A stretch of DNA of 64,000 nt from Flavobacteriaceae bacterium. Its GTDB lineage: Bacteria > Bacteroidota > Bacteroidia > Flavobacteriales > Flavobacteriaceae. The first letter of the stretch is position 1, and each line of letters opens with the position of its first letter. Location of the stretch: NCBI GenBank assembly GCA_009827225.1, contig WUAI01000002.1, positions 1 to 64,000 of the forward strand, read 5' to 3'. The notes beneath the pieces were generated by a model. That model was not told the origin of the DNA and made no database searches. It saw only the letters and a program-made list of their open reading frames with translations. A program made the position numbers and the translations under genes. This document shows positions 42,102 to 52,200 of the stretch, in pieces.

Positions 42102-45100
42102 ATGAAAAGAGCCACATTGTTGATGTTTTGTGCAGTTTTTACCTGCTGTTTATTTGAAGGTAATTCGCAGAACATTCAGCAAACTATTGACCAGCAGTTG
42201 AATCAGTTGCTGGAAAACAACGAACTTTCCGCTCAGGATGTCAATTGGGCGATCACCGACCAACATGTTAGTAGAACGAGTCATGTAAACCATGTTTACT
42301 TTCGTCAATTGCTAAATGGTATTCAAGTGTATGGATCAGAGTCCAGCGTTCACATTTTACCCAATGGAACCTTACTTAAATCCAATAACAACTTTGTGAA
42401 GGATGCAATGGGCAGAACAGCTGCGTCCAGCCCGTCGATTACAGCTATACAGGCTGTGCAAATGGCAGCGAATCATTTCAATTATAATATTTCAGAAGAC
42501 ATTACTGTGATTAACAGTAGGAATAACGCCCAGGATCTAATATTGTCCCGAGGTGGTATTTCCTTAAGTGATATACCCGCGAAACTGGTGTATCAGGAAA
42601 CGGCCGATGGACAAGTTGCATTGGCTTGGGATGTTTCCATAGAAGCTGTTTCACAGGAAGAATGGTGGAGCGTACGAGTGGATGCAATCTCGGGTGCTAT
42701 TTTGAACCAGGTTAGCTGGAAGTCGGAATGCAACTTTGAGCACGACCACAGCGAACATGAGACATTGGATTTCCACAAAAACCTATATGACATTCCTAAC
42801 TATGATGCTTTAGTGGATGCTGCCAAGGAGTATGCTTGCAATCTGGAGGCGGAAAATTTCAGTGCTAATACCTATGAAGTATTCCCAATGCCAGTGGAAA
42901 GTCCTTACTATACGGCTCCACAGGGTACCAGAACCGTAGTAACCAATCCCGCGAATGCTATTGCTTCGCCTTTTGGTTGGCATGATACCGACGGTGTTGT
43001 AGGTGCAGAATCGACGCTTACCACGGGTAATAACGCCGATGCTTATGATGATGGAGACAATCCGGGTTACAGGGCCGATGGAGGCGCTACCCTGGACTTT
43101 GTTGGCTTTCCGTTTAGTATGACATATTCAGCAGGTACGCCTTATGAAGATGCAGCTATTACCAACTTATTCTACTGGACAAACATCATTCATGACGTTT
43201 TATACTTGTACGGATTCGATGAATCTGCAGGAAACTTCCAGGATAACAACTATGGCAATGGTGGAATAGGTAATGACTGGGTACGTTCTGAAGCTCAGGA
43301 CGGATCAGGAACCTGTAATGCCAATTTCTTTACACCACCTGATGGTAGCTTACCGAGAATGCAGATGTATACTTGTGGCGATAAAGATGGAGATTTTGAT
43401 AACCTCGTAATAATCCACGAGTATGCTCATGGAATTTCGAATCGTTTAACCGGTGGACCTGGTGCGGCTGGATGTTTGGGTAACTCTGAGCAAATGGGAG
43501 AAGGATGGAGTGACTGGTATGGAGTTATCATGACCATGGAACCCGGAGATTTAGGTACCGATTCAAGAGGGGTTGGAACATACCTGTTCAATCAGGGAGC
43601 CGGAGGTGCAGGTATCCGACCATTTCCATATAGTACCGACTTTGGGGTGAACCCTCAAACTTATGATGATATTAAAACAGCGTCTGTACCACATGGAGTA
43701 GGATCTGTATGGTGTACAATGCTTTGGGAAGTTACCTGGGAACTTATCGATAGCTACGGTTGGGATCCGGATATCTATAATTTTACTGGTGATGTGAACC
43801 TGGATGCTGGAAATGTACAGGCTTTTGCCCTGGTTACTGAAGCGATGAAACTTCAAACTTGTAGCCCAGGATTCGTAGATGGCCGAGATGCTATCTTCGC
43901 TGCAGACCTGGCCTTATATGGTGGAGCGAACGAATGTTCCCTTTGGGATGCCTTTGCGAGAAGAGGTCTTGGAGTTAGTGCTGATCAGGGATCATCTGGT
44001 TCCAGATCTGATGGAACGGAAGCTTTCGACACTCCTTCAGGATCGGCAGCTTTTACCGCTCCAGATGATGTATGTGCCAATACAGCTATCATTACCGGTT
44101 TAGGTGGAGGAACTCCACTAGGAGGTGTTTATAGCGGTCCTGGTGTAGTGGATGATGGAAATGGTTCCACTTATTCTTTCGACCCTGTAGTGGCAGGTGT
44201 AGGTATTCATACTATTACTTATGACGTTCCGGCAGGACCTTGTTCTATAGCGTCATCAGCTTCAGATGATATAGAAGTACTTTCTATTCCTGCGGCACCG
44301 CCAACAACTGGTGTATCCGACTTCTGTTTAGGAGATCCCGTAACGGTTTCAGCAACACCTAATGATCCGTTGAATACCATTGGATGGTATGATGCGCCTA
44401 CAGGAGGAACTTTCTTGTTCCAGGGAACTGATTATACATTTACACCTACAGGAAGTACTAGTGTTTGGGCTCAGGAACAACCTCCCGGACCACTTTCACA
44501 GCTTAAAATTTCGGAGATCACTCTGCAAACTCCGGATCGTCTGGAAATCCAAAATGTTGGATTGGCAGAGGATTATACCGGATATGCCGTTGCAGTAAGT
44601 GAGACTCCTTATTCTAATATCAATACGATTAACCCGGATGTTCAAATATTAGGTGCTATGGGTGCAGATTCAGCGATTTACTGGGATGACCAGAGTGGTT
44701 CCGCCCAATATTGGGGAAGTAATATCTTCTGGAATGATAATAGTTCCGGTTGGATCATTATTATTGACGATGTAGGAAATGTGGTGGATTCAGTATTCTG
44801 GAACTTTAGTGCTGGAGATATTGCAGGATTGAACGTAACTATCAATGGATTCAATATTACAGCTGCCGATTTGGATTGGACTGGTATAGGTGCTTCCTTC
44901 ACCCAAGGATGTACCAATTCATATCGTAGAGATGATGATACCGATGACGCTTCAAACTGGGCCGATGTTTGTTCGGCTTCTGATTTCGGTGTGGCTAACG
45001 CTGATATTAACTTAGGATTTAGTGGTTGTTTAGGTGACAGGGGAGAAGCAGTGGTAACTGTAGATGCCGAAGCACCTGTGATTACTTGTCCTGCTGATGT

Positions 45101-45818
45101 AACTGTTTCTGCCGACGCTGGTTCCTGTGAGGCTACAGGTGTGGCTTTAGGGGCAGCTACTGCCACAGATAACTGTACCGGTGAGACATTATCTAACGAC
45201 GCACCAGCTGCATTCCCGTTAGGTGATACCACAGTGACCTGGACCGCAACAGATGCGGCCGGAAACACAGCAACCTGTACCCAGGTGGTTACTGTTACAG
45301 ATGACGAAGATCCAACAGTGACTTGTCCGGCAGACGAGACCGTGACTGTTAACTCGGGAGAGTTGTATACCCTGCCCGATTATTCTGGATCGGCGACAGC
45401 TGCAGATAACTGTACAGCATCTCCTGCACTTTCGCAGGATCCTGCTGCCGGAACCGATGTAGGTGCCGGGACCACGGTGATTACTATTACGGCGACTGAT
45501 GACGCGGGTAATTCTACAACTTGTACTTTTGAAGTAACTGTAGACGAGATTCTTTCTATAGCCGATTCGGCATTTAGCAGTCAATTAGTACTTTATCCGA
45601 ATCCAACAACTGGAGTACTTACATTGCTAAATAATAGTAATGAGGTTCTTACCCAGTTGACCATCACCGACGTGAATGGAAGAACTATACAGACTATTAA
45701 TCTGCAAGAATCAGAAATACAAACCAGTTTCAATATTGATAATTTAGCTACCGGTATGTATTTCGTTAGAATAGACTCAGAAACAGCAAGTGCTGTGAAG
45801 CAAATTGTGAAACGATAA
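42102..45818 (+). CDS. T9SS-secreted M36 (fungalysin) metalloprotease with HYR modules
   Basis: A 1238-residue secreted protease. The signal peptide is residues 1-23. An FTP propeptide domain follows to about 200, then the M36 catalytic domain. Its zinc site is HEYAH at 439-443 with Glu467 in the EQMGEGWSDW helix. After the catalytic domain come an Ig-like segment (near 740-780), a lamin-tail-like domain (ISEITLQTPDRLEIQNVGL, near 800-940), two HYR domains (VITCPADVTVSADAGSC, and VTCPADETVTVNSG, near 990-1155), and a T9SS sorting domain (LVLYPNPTTGVLTL to QIVKR). It should digest extracellular protein, held at the cell surface or released. It has its own strong promoter and terminator. Confidence 0.96.
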   Translation: MKRATLLMFCAVFTCCLFEGNSQNIQQTIDQQLNQLLENNELSAQDVNWAITDQHVSRTSHVNHVYFRQLLNGIQVYGSESSVHILPNGTLLKSNNNFVKDAMGRTAASSPSITAIQAVQMAANHFNYNISEDITVINSRNNAQDLILSRGGISLSDIPAKLVYQETADGQVALAWDVSIEAVSQEEWWSVRVDAISGAILNQVSWKSECNFEHDHSEHETLDFHKNLYDIPNYDALVDAAKEYACNLEAENFSANTYEVFPMPVESPYYTAPQGTRTVVTNPANAIASPFGWHDTDGVVGAESTLTTGNNADAYDDGDNPGYRADGGATLDFVGFPFSMTYSAGTPYEDAAITNLFYWTNIIHDVLYLYGFDESAGNFQDNNYGNGGIGNDWVRSEAQDGSGTCNANFFTPPDGSLPRMQMYTCGDKDGDFDNLVIIHEYAHGISNRLTGGPGAAGCLGNSEQMGEGWSDWYGVIMTMEPGDLGTDSRGVGTYLFNQGAGGAGIRPFPYSTDFGVNPQTYDDIKTASVPHGVGSVWCTMLWEVTWELIDSYGWDPDIYNFTGDVNLDAGNVQAFALVTEAMKLQTCSPGFVDGRDAIFAADLALYGGANECSLWDAFARRGLGVSADQGSSGSRSDGTEAFDTPSGSAAFTAPDDVCANTAIITGLGGGTPLGGVYSGPGVVDDGNGSTYSFDPVVAGVGIHTITYDVPAGPCSIASSASDDIEVLSIPAAPPTTGVSDFCLGDPVTVSATPNDPLNTIGWYDAPTGGTFLFQGTDYTFTPTGSTSVWAQEQPPGPLSQLKISEITLQTPDRLEIQNVGLAEDYTGYAVAVSETPYSNINTINPDVQILGAMGADSAIYWDDQSGSAQYWGSNIFWNDNSSGWIIIIDDVGNVVDSVFWNFSAGDIAGLNVTINGFNITAADLDWTGIGASFTQGCTNSYRRDDDTDDASNWADVCSASDFGVANADINLGFSGCLGDRGEAVVTVDAEAPVITCPADVTVSADAGSCEATGVALGAATATDNCTGETLSNDAPAAFPLGDTTVTWTATDAAGNTATCTQVVTVTDDEDPTVTCPADETVTVNSGELYTLPDYSGSATAADNCTASPALSQDPAAGTDVGAGTTVITITATDDAGNSTTCTFEVTVDEILSIADSAFSSQLVLYPNPTTGVLTLLNNSNEVLTQLTITDVNGRTIQTINLQESEIQTSFNIDNLATGMYFVRIDSETASAVKQIVKR

Positions 45819-45839
45819 TTATTTCATAATAGAAAATGG

Positions 45840-45868
45840 AAAAGCCCTGTGTTTGCAGGGCTTTTTTG
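45840..45868 (+). terminator. Terminator after the M36 protease
   Basis: A 9-bp stem (45841-45849 with 45856-45864) with a T run, 22 bases after the stop codon. Confidence 0.9.
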
Positions 45869-46022
45869 TTTTTGTTGAAGTTTGGCAAGCTTTTTGTTTT
45901 GTTTAAAGAAAGTAATCAAGTACCTGTAGATGAAACATAAAGTAAACACTTGAGTGTCCCTAAAAAGAAACATTTACATACAAATACTTAAAACCTTCCC
46001 GAGCCCCGGGAAGGTTTTTTTT
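45869..46022 (+). ncRNA. Possible small RNA ending in a strong terminator
   Basis: After the protease terminator, about 120 bases hold no frame with gene features and end in a second perfect 11-bp GC-rich hairpin (45991-46001 with 46007-46017) followed by eight T. A second intrinsic terminator this strong on the same strand, with no gene before it, suggests a separate short transcript. No promoter is clearly recognisable, and no RNA family is recognised. It may instead be a reinforcing terminator. Confidence 0.3.
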
Positions 46023-46047
46023 AAGGTATTTCTTCAGTGTTTTTATG

Positions 46048-46536
46048 CTATCTGCGGTCTTTAACCAACTCCCGTTGGTCTGTGATCCCCATTTTTATAT
46101 TTTCCGCAATAATCAGTGCTTTATCAATTTTGGTTTGAGAGTTCTTGAACCGAGATACGTAATAAATAAGAGATCGTTTTTTTCCATCCGTGAGTCGTCG
46201 AAAACCTTCCATAGCTTCCGGATCACTTTCGAAAACGGCGGAAAATTCTTCCGGGATTTCCACCCCAAATTCTGTGGTGTTTTCCAGCAACTGCAATAGA
46301 AAGAAATCGGATCGATCTACGCCCAGTTCTTTTTGATAGCGCCTTCCGAAGCTTACCCTGTACTGCCCTTGAACATGATGTAACTTACCATGAAATCTGA
46401 TATTGTTTGAGTCGAAAAAAGCTCGAATTTCCACTCGGTCATGTCCCGCTTTTACAAAAGGTTCGGCAATTTCCGCCGGTACGATTAGACCATGGGTTCC
46501 TACAATACTTACCTCAAATTTTTTCGAAGTAAGCAT
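46048..46536 (-). CDS. DUF1905/YdeI-like protein
   Basis: A 162-residue cytoplasmic protein with an N-terminal DUF1905-type domain (TSKKFEVSIVGTHGLIVPAE, then KLHHVQGQYRVSFGRRY) and a C-terminal helical YdeI part (FESDPEAMEGFRRLTDGKKR, SLIYYVSRFKNSQTKIDKA). It is the last gene of a three-gene operon with the hydrolase/OsmC fusion 3 bases upstream. Its role is not established. Confidence 0.85.
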   Translation of the reverse strand: MLTSKKFEVSIVGTHGLIVPAEIAEPFVKAGHDRVEIRAFFDSNNIRFHGKLHHVQGQYRVSFGRRYQKELGVDRSDFFLLQLLENTTEFGVEIPEEFSAVFESDPEAMEGFRRLTDGKKRSLIYYVSRFKNSQTKIDKALIIAENIKMGITDQRELVKDRR

Positions 46537-46539
46537 GTA

Positions 46540-47751
46540 TTAAATCAGTTTAGTGATCACTTGAGTTTCGCTATGCAAGGTTCTGTGTACGGGACACTTA
46601 TCTGCGATTTCCAGTATTCTGGCAATTTGTTTTTCGTCCAGGTTCCCTTCCAGCTTGATCTCCCTATCGAAAGTATCAATCTTAGCGCTGTCCAACTCAC
46701 AATTTTCGCAATCAACGGCATGTTGTTTAGAATAGCTGGTATGTACCTCGATGTTTTCCAGATCCCATCCCTTTCGTCGAACATACATTTGAACGGTCAT
46801 TGCGGTGCATGCGGAAAGACCTGCCGATACATACTCGTAAGGATTGGGGCCATAATCGTTGCCTCCAACGGATTCGGGCTCATCGGCTACCATATAGTGA
46901 TTCCCCACTTTCATTTGAGTGGTGTAGCCCTTCGTGCCCGATAGGCTGGCCACCACATTATGTCGGGTCTGAATTCGTGAATCTTTTGGTATTTCCACAT
47001 ATCTCGATGCCCAGCCCGCAATCACATTACCCACATACAGGGAATCTTCTTTTCTCGAAAGAAGGTGATCTGCACCATCCAAGGATACAAAGCTTTTAGG
47101 ATGGTGAGCCGCTACATAAATTTGTTCAGCATTGCTAATTTCAACCGTAAGATCTTGTGGAGAGTGCATTACCAGTAATGCTCTGCGGAGGTTCTTCGCC
47201 ACTTCAGGCAGGGAATGGGATTGCAAGTCGTCCAGAAACTGTTTTTTGATCCTGAAGTCCCTTCCGCTCAAATTCACAGTCGCCACCCCACTATTTTCTA
47301 TTTCGTCTATATTGTCTTGTAAAAGGTGTTGTACATGTTTCGGGTTACTGGGAGCTCCAACCGTGACCACCGCTCTCACCGACTCGAGTTCCGCCGCCGC
47401 GAAAATAACCGCTGCCCCACCTAAAGAATGCCCTACCATGAGGGTTGGAGCTGCATGGTTTTCCTCAAGGTAATTCGCTGCTGCTACAAGATCCTCCACA
47501 TTTCCGCTGAAATTCGTATCCGCAAAATCTCCTTCACTTTCCCCTAAACCGGTAAAGTCGAACCTTAATACTCCGAAACCAGAAGCCGTGAGACTCCGAC
47601 TGATGTTCCGTACTGCAGATAAATTCTTTGTGCAAGTGAAACAGTGGGCGAAAATCACATAGTTGTGCGGATGTTGATCCGCAGGTAATTCCAGGCGTCC
47701 GGACAATACCAGTCCTTCTTTATTCTTGAATTGTATCTTTTGAAGATTCAT
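46540..47751 (-). CDS. Alpha/beta hydrolase-OsmC fusion protein
   Basis: A 403-residue bifunctional cytoplasmic protein. Residues 1-250 are an alpha/beta hydrolase with nucleophile Ser109 in GHSLGG (107-112), a FDFTGLGESEG oxyanion region, and a late DHLLS histidine. Residues 265-403 form an OsmC/Ohr domain with the two peroxidatic cysteines in SACTAMTVQMY and KCPVHRTLH. It may detoxify organic hydroperoxides while hydrolysing esters of the same compounds. The fusion is recurrent in Proteobacteria and Bacteroidota. It abuts the DUF2490 gene (1 base). Confidence 0.93.
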   Translation of the reverse strand: MNLQKIQFKNKEGLVLSGRLELPADQHPHNYVIFAHCFTCTKNLSAVRNISRSLTASGFGVLRFDFTGLGESEGDFADTNFSGNVEDLVAAANYLEENHAAPTLMVGHSLGGAAVIFAAAELESVRAVVTVGAPSNPKHVQHLLQDNIDEIENSGVATVNLSGRDFRIKKQFLDDLQSHSLPEVAKNLRRALLVMHSPQDLTVEISNAEQIYVAAHHPKSFVSLDGADHLLSRKEDSLYVGNVIAGWASRYVEIPKDSRIQTRHNVVASLSGTKGYTTQMKVGNHYMVADEPESVGGNDYGPNPYEYVSAGLSACTAMTVQMYVRRKGWDLENIEVHTSYSKQHAVDCENCELDSAKIDTFDREIKLEGNLDEKQIARILEIADKCPVHRTLHSETQVITKLI

Positions 47752-47752
47752 A

Positions 47753-48439
47753 TTAAGTATCTTTTGTTTTTTTACGTAAGTCGGTATTTATGTTCAAAAA
47801 TAACTGAAGCCTGTCATATTTCGTACTGGAGAAATGAACTTTCAAATATCCCAGTCGTACGTTGAAATTATTTGTAAACCTATAACCAAAGCCTACGAAT
47901 ATCCTGTTTTGATCGAAAGTGGGCTGCTGAAAGTTTATAAATACTTCGTCAAATACCTGTGCGAACAACGGGCCAGAAATTTTTCGGGTCACCAAAATGC
48001 GATAGCGAATCCGATGCCTGGTTTCCGTGACACCATCGTCTGTGAAGAAACGTTGTTCAAGACGATATCGGTGATTCAGGTTAAAACTCCCGATTTTTCC
48101 ATTCGTGACCAGCTGTTCATAGATCCTGTTTTCGGTCAAGTAGAATTCATTAGGTAATTCCCTAAAGCTTGGGTCTGTATAAAAATAAGCATATCCCGCC
48201 TGGACCGATGTGTTTTCATTGATGTTGTAATTCAGCCCGAGAAATCCCCAGAACTGATTAAAATTCTGAAAAAACTGATAATCGTTTACCTGCAATTCAA
48301 GAAAAATACTGTACTTCTCAGCTATTCGATGATTGCCAAAATAGGTGGTCCAGGATCCGAAGCGGTCTTCTCCGGTTTCCTGCGCCCTCGATGATTCGCT
48401 CAATAAAAAGGAAAGGAGGACAATTAAAAAAAGTCTCAT
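47753..48439 (-). CDS. DUF2490 outer-membrane-type protein, copy 1
   Basis: A 228-residue protein with a signal peptide (to SSRAQ, residue 19) and a DUF2490 domain made of regular amphipathic strands (FGSWTTYFGNHRIAEKYSI, TSVQAGYAYFYTDPS, HRYRLEQRFFTDD). The pattern is that of a small outer-membrane barrel. The gene resembles that at 48554; the pair is separated by 114 bases. Function unknown. It leads the operon with the hydrolase-OsmC gene. Confidence 0.88.
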   Translation of the reverse strand: MRLFLIVLLSFLLSESSRAQETGEDRFGSWTTYFGNHRIAEKYSIFLELQVNDYQFFQNFNQFWGFLGLNYNINENTSVQAGYAYFYTDPSFRELPNEFYLTENRIYEQLVTNGKIGSFNLNHRYRLEQRFFTDDGVTETRHRIRYRILVTRKISGPLFAQVFDEVFINFQQPTFDQNRIFVGFGYRFTNNFNVRLGYLKVHFSSTKYDRLQLFLNINTDLRKKTKDT

Positions 48440-48553
48440 GTAACGAGTTGGATTTTGATTGGTATAGTTTAGCGGCGAGAATGCTAAATAAGCTATAAGT
48501 TAGCAGAAAACCGCAAACACATCAAATAAAATCTTTAATTATTCTTTCAGCGA

Positions 48554-49255
48554 TCAGTTCGCTGAGGAATCTTCGGCTTTTTTTCTAAGATCTGTGTTCC
48601 ACCAAATTCCTATTTGGAATCGATCGAAGTTCTTACCCGTAAAGTGATTTTTTAAATATCCTACCTGGGTGCTTACGTTTTTGGTAAACTTATATCCAAC
48701 AGCACCATACAAACGATTCTGGCCGAATATAGGTTCCTGCAAGTTGATAAATACCTCTTCGTATGCCGTGAGAAACCAATTGTTATCGATGGGATAAGTA
48801 ATTCTCAGGAAATAGCGTCCGCGGTGTTCAGTAGATGAACCGGTTACAGGATTTTCTAAAAACCTTTGCTCTAATCGATACCGATGACTGAACTGAAATT
48901 TTCCAATCTTATTCTTCAATATAAACTGTTGAAAGATCCGGTTCTCAGTGCTGTTTTCTTCTCCATCCGGTTCAGGGAAGGTGGGATCGGTTTCAATATA
49001 TCCGTATCCGATAGTGGCGATTGCATTGTCCGTAAAATGATAATTGAGCCCGGTCCTCAATAATAACTGATTGAAATTCGAGGCGAATTCATAGGAACGG
49101 TGTTGTATTTCAGTATGAATGCTGAGTTCATCAGTAATCCTGTTGGTTCCAAAATACATGGCCCAAAAACCCAGTTCATCTTCACCAGTATCCTGTGCAC
49201 TGGTGCAAATGGTTAAAAATAAAACAGTAAGTGTTAGATAGTTTCGAAATTTCAT
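48554..49255 (-). CDS. DUF2490 outer-membrane-type protein, copy 2
   Basis: A 233-residue paralogue of the previous entry. The start at MKFRNYLTLTVLFLTICTS gives a signal peptide ending SAQ; the frame reaching 49384 overlaps the Asp-box gene and is rejected. The same strand pattern appears (LGFWAMYFGTNRITDELSI, ATIGYGYIETDPTF, HRYRLEQRFLENP). It follows the Asp-box gene by 10 bases and is probably co-transcribed with it. Confidence 0.88.
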   Translation of the reverse strand: MKFRNYLTLTVLFLTICTSAQDTGEDELGFWAMYFGTNRITDELSIHTEIQHRSYEFASNFNQLLLRTGLNYHFTDNAIATIGYGYIETDPTFPEPDGEENSTENRIFQQFILKNKIGKFQFSHRYRLEQRFLENPVTGSSTEHRGRYFLRITYPIDNNWFLTAYEEVFINLQEPIFGQNRLYGAVGYKFTKNVSTQVGYLKNHFTGKNFDRFQIGIWWNTDLRKKAEDSSAN

Positions 49256-49265
49256 GCAATTGGCT

Positions 49266-52200
49266 TTAATCGATAGTAAATACTTCGGTCTCTTTAAAAG
49301 GTGAAAGGTCCTCTTTTTCAATGATGGCACGGTATTCTGCCCAATCCTTATTGAAGAAGGCGTTGGTGCTTTGCAGCGCCTCATTTAATTCATCTTTGGC
49401 CTGCTTCATCAATCTTTTCTCTGTGGAAGTCATACCGTTAGGTCTGCTACCACTATACCATCTCGCACTGCCCAGTCTGGTATTCACCGTAGGATCCGGA
49501 TTTCTTGTGATCCCCTGACGCTTGTCTTCTTTGCCCAAATATAGAGCTATTATCGAATCAATCTTCTTGACCACCGTTCCGGTCGATTTAATCTGTTCCT
49601 TGTACTTCTTGGAATCGAGTTTTTTCATCTTTTTCTTGAAACCCTGGGCCATTTCTTTGCTCTCCACCAATTGTTTTACCGCATCGGCCGCAAGTTGTGT
49701 CATCTGCTCCAATTCCTTGGAGGCCGCATAACTTTCATCGATCGATTTGGCTGAAATGTTCAACCTCGGATCGCTCTCTACTTTGATAGTAGCCTCCGAT
49801 TTGTTTTCTAAATGAATAATTTCCGCACGATAAGTTCCTGGCTTCACAGAGGTTCCCCCCGGTTCGTTTTTTCGTTCTCGAATCGTCCTCGAGGGCCGGT
49901 CTACCCCTGCTTCATTCATAAACCATCGCCATTTATAGATACCCGTACTATCGGGAATTTTTCTTTTCAAGGTTCGGATCAATCGTTCTCCATCATAAAT
50001 TTTCAGGTAAAGGGAGTCTTTATGAGGTTTGTTTTTATCCATTTCTGAAATATCAGATTCCTCACTTTCGTCTTTATCTTCAGAGTCCATATCCTCTTCT
50101 GTCTCTTCCTCATCGCCATCATTCATGAAATAATAACTAAACTGAGCTCCATAAGGCCGATTTTCTCCATTGTATAACGCATCACCACCAAATCGACTCC
50201 CACTGGGCTGCTGATAAGATGCCTGGTAGGCAACAGGCGGATCGAACAGCTTTAACGGGGATTGAAGTACTCCGTTACTTTTGGCAATTTCTCGTAAAGG
50301 CCGAATATCATCCAAAACCCAAGCGGCGCGACCAAAGGTTCCGATAACCAAGTCATGTTCACGTGGTTGAATTACCAAATCCTTCACTGAAGTTGTCGGG
50401 AATCCATGGGTCCATTTCTGCCAATTGTTCCCGGCATCCACCGAAACGTATAATCCATCATCGGTTCCAAGGAATAATAGATTTCTTTCGATGGGATCTT
50501 CAACGATGCTCAAAGTATAGCTTAACACATCATTTTCATCCACAATTCGTTGCCAGGTTTTTCCGTAGTCTCGGGTTCGGAAGGCATATGGTGTATAATT
50601 GAATCTACGGTAGTCATTGGCGACGAGCAAGGCTTCTCCTTTTGCTTTGTTGGAGGCCTTGATCTGAACGATCCAGCTCCCTGCCGGTAATCCCTTGATA
50701 TTTTGCGTGACTTCGGTCCAACTGGCTCCACCATTCTGAGTGTAATGAACCCGACCATCATCGGTTCCCACCCAAAGCATGTTTTGTTCCAATACGGAAG
50801 GTTCAATGACCAGAATGGTTGTATGATTTTCCGCTCCGGTGGCGTCCATAGTAAGTCCGCCACTCTCACTTTGTTTTTGTTTTTCCGGATCGTTGGTTGT
50901 GAGGTCATCCGAGATTATGCTCCATGTGAGTCCTTTATCGGTGCTTTTGTGTACGAACTGACTTCCGAAGTAAATAGTATTGTTGTCGAACGGATCGATA
51001 TTTATTGCGCTGTTCCAATTAAATCGAAGCAACATGTCCGGATCAGGATGCGTGGGTCGCACAGTATAATTATTCCCGGTCTTCCAGTCGTATCGGCTCA
51101 CATATCCCTGCTGGCTCATGCTCCAACCGTAACGGCTATCATCCGGATCGGGTACAACGTCGAATCCATCTCCAAAACTGATTTCCTGCCAGTAACTGTT
51201 CCGAATTCCTTGAGATTTCCAAACATAGGCTGGACCGCGCCAGCTTCCATTGTCTTGCATTCCACCGTAAACGTTATAGGGAAATTCATTATCCACACTG
51301 ATGTGATAAAACTGTGCTACCGGGAGATTCCCGATAAAGCGCCAGGTTTTACCTCCGTCTTTGGTAATGTTCATACCTCCGTCGTTTCCATCGATCATAA
51401 AGTTGCCGTTTTCAGGATGAATCCACCAGGCATGATGATCGGGATGTACCCCATTACTCACTCCATAGGCAGGCATGAGTTGCTCAAAGTTCTTTCCGCC
51501 ATCCTGGGAAACATTCACATAAGTAAAGACCGAGAATACCCTGTTTTCGTTTTGTGGGTCTACATATATTTCAGAATAGTAAAAAGGACGATTTCCAATG
51601 TCGGTTTTATCATTGACTTTTTTCCAATTGAATCCGCCGTCTTCAGACTTGTAAAGCGCATTCTTTTTCGCCTCAACTATGGCATAGACAATATTTGGCT
51701 TGTTGCGGGCAATCGCAATACCCATACGTCCAAGATCGCCTTTGGGAAGACCATCGGCGTCGGTTCTTTCCTCCCATGTATTTCCGCCGTCATAAGTAAT
51801 GTAAAGTCCACTGCCTTCACCACCCGAGTTAAAGAACCATGGATCGCGTTTGTGTTCCCACATGGCTACCATAAGTTTGTTGGGATTGGAAGGATCCATG
51901 ACCATATCGGCAACTCCTGTTTTATTGTTGACAAACAGTATCTTGCTCCAGGTTTTACCACCGTCGGTAGTTTTAAATACTCCTCGCTCGGGATGCTCAC
52001 CCCATGGAGATCCAATAGCCCCTACATAAACGACATCCGGGTTATCAGGGTGTATGATAATTCGATGAATGTGTCGGGTCTTTTCGAGTCCCATCGACTG
52101 CCAGTTCTTTCCTCCATCCAAAGATCGATATACCCCAAATCCACCATTCAGGCTGTTTCTGGGATTACCTTCACCGGTACCCACCCATAGTACAGATGGA

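Noticed and set aside
44678-45268. 196-codon frame opposite the HYR part of the M36 protease
   Set aside because: Shadow of a repetitive, codon-biased coding region with clear HYR and T9SS motifs.
50703-52190. 495-codon open frame on the plus strand opposite the Asp-box gene
   Set aside because: The minus-strand frame shows a signal peptide and regular Asp-box motifs. The plus-strand product has no domain pattern and an odd composition.
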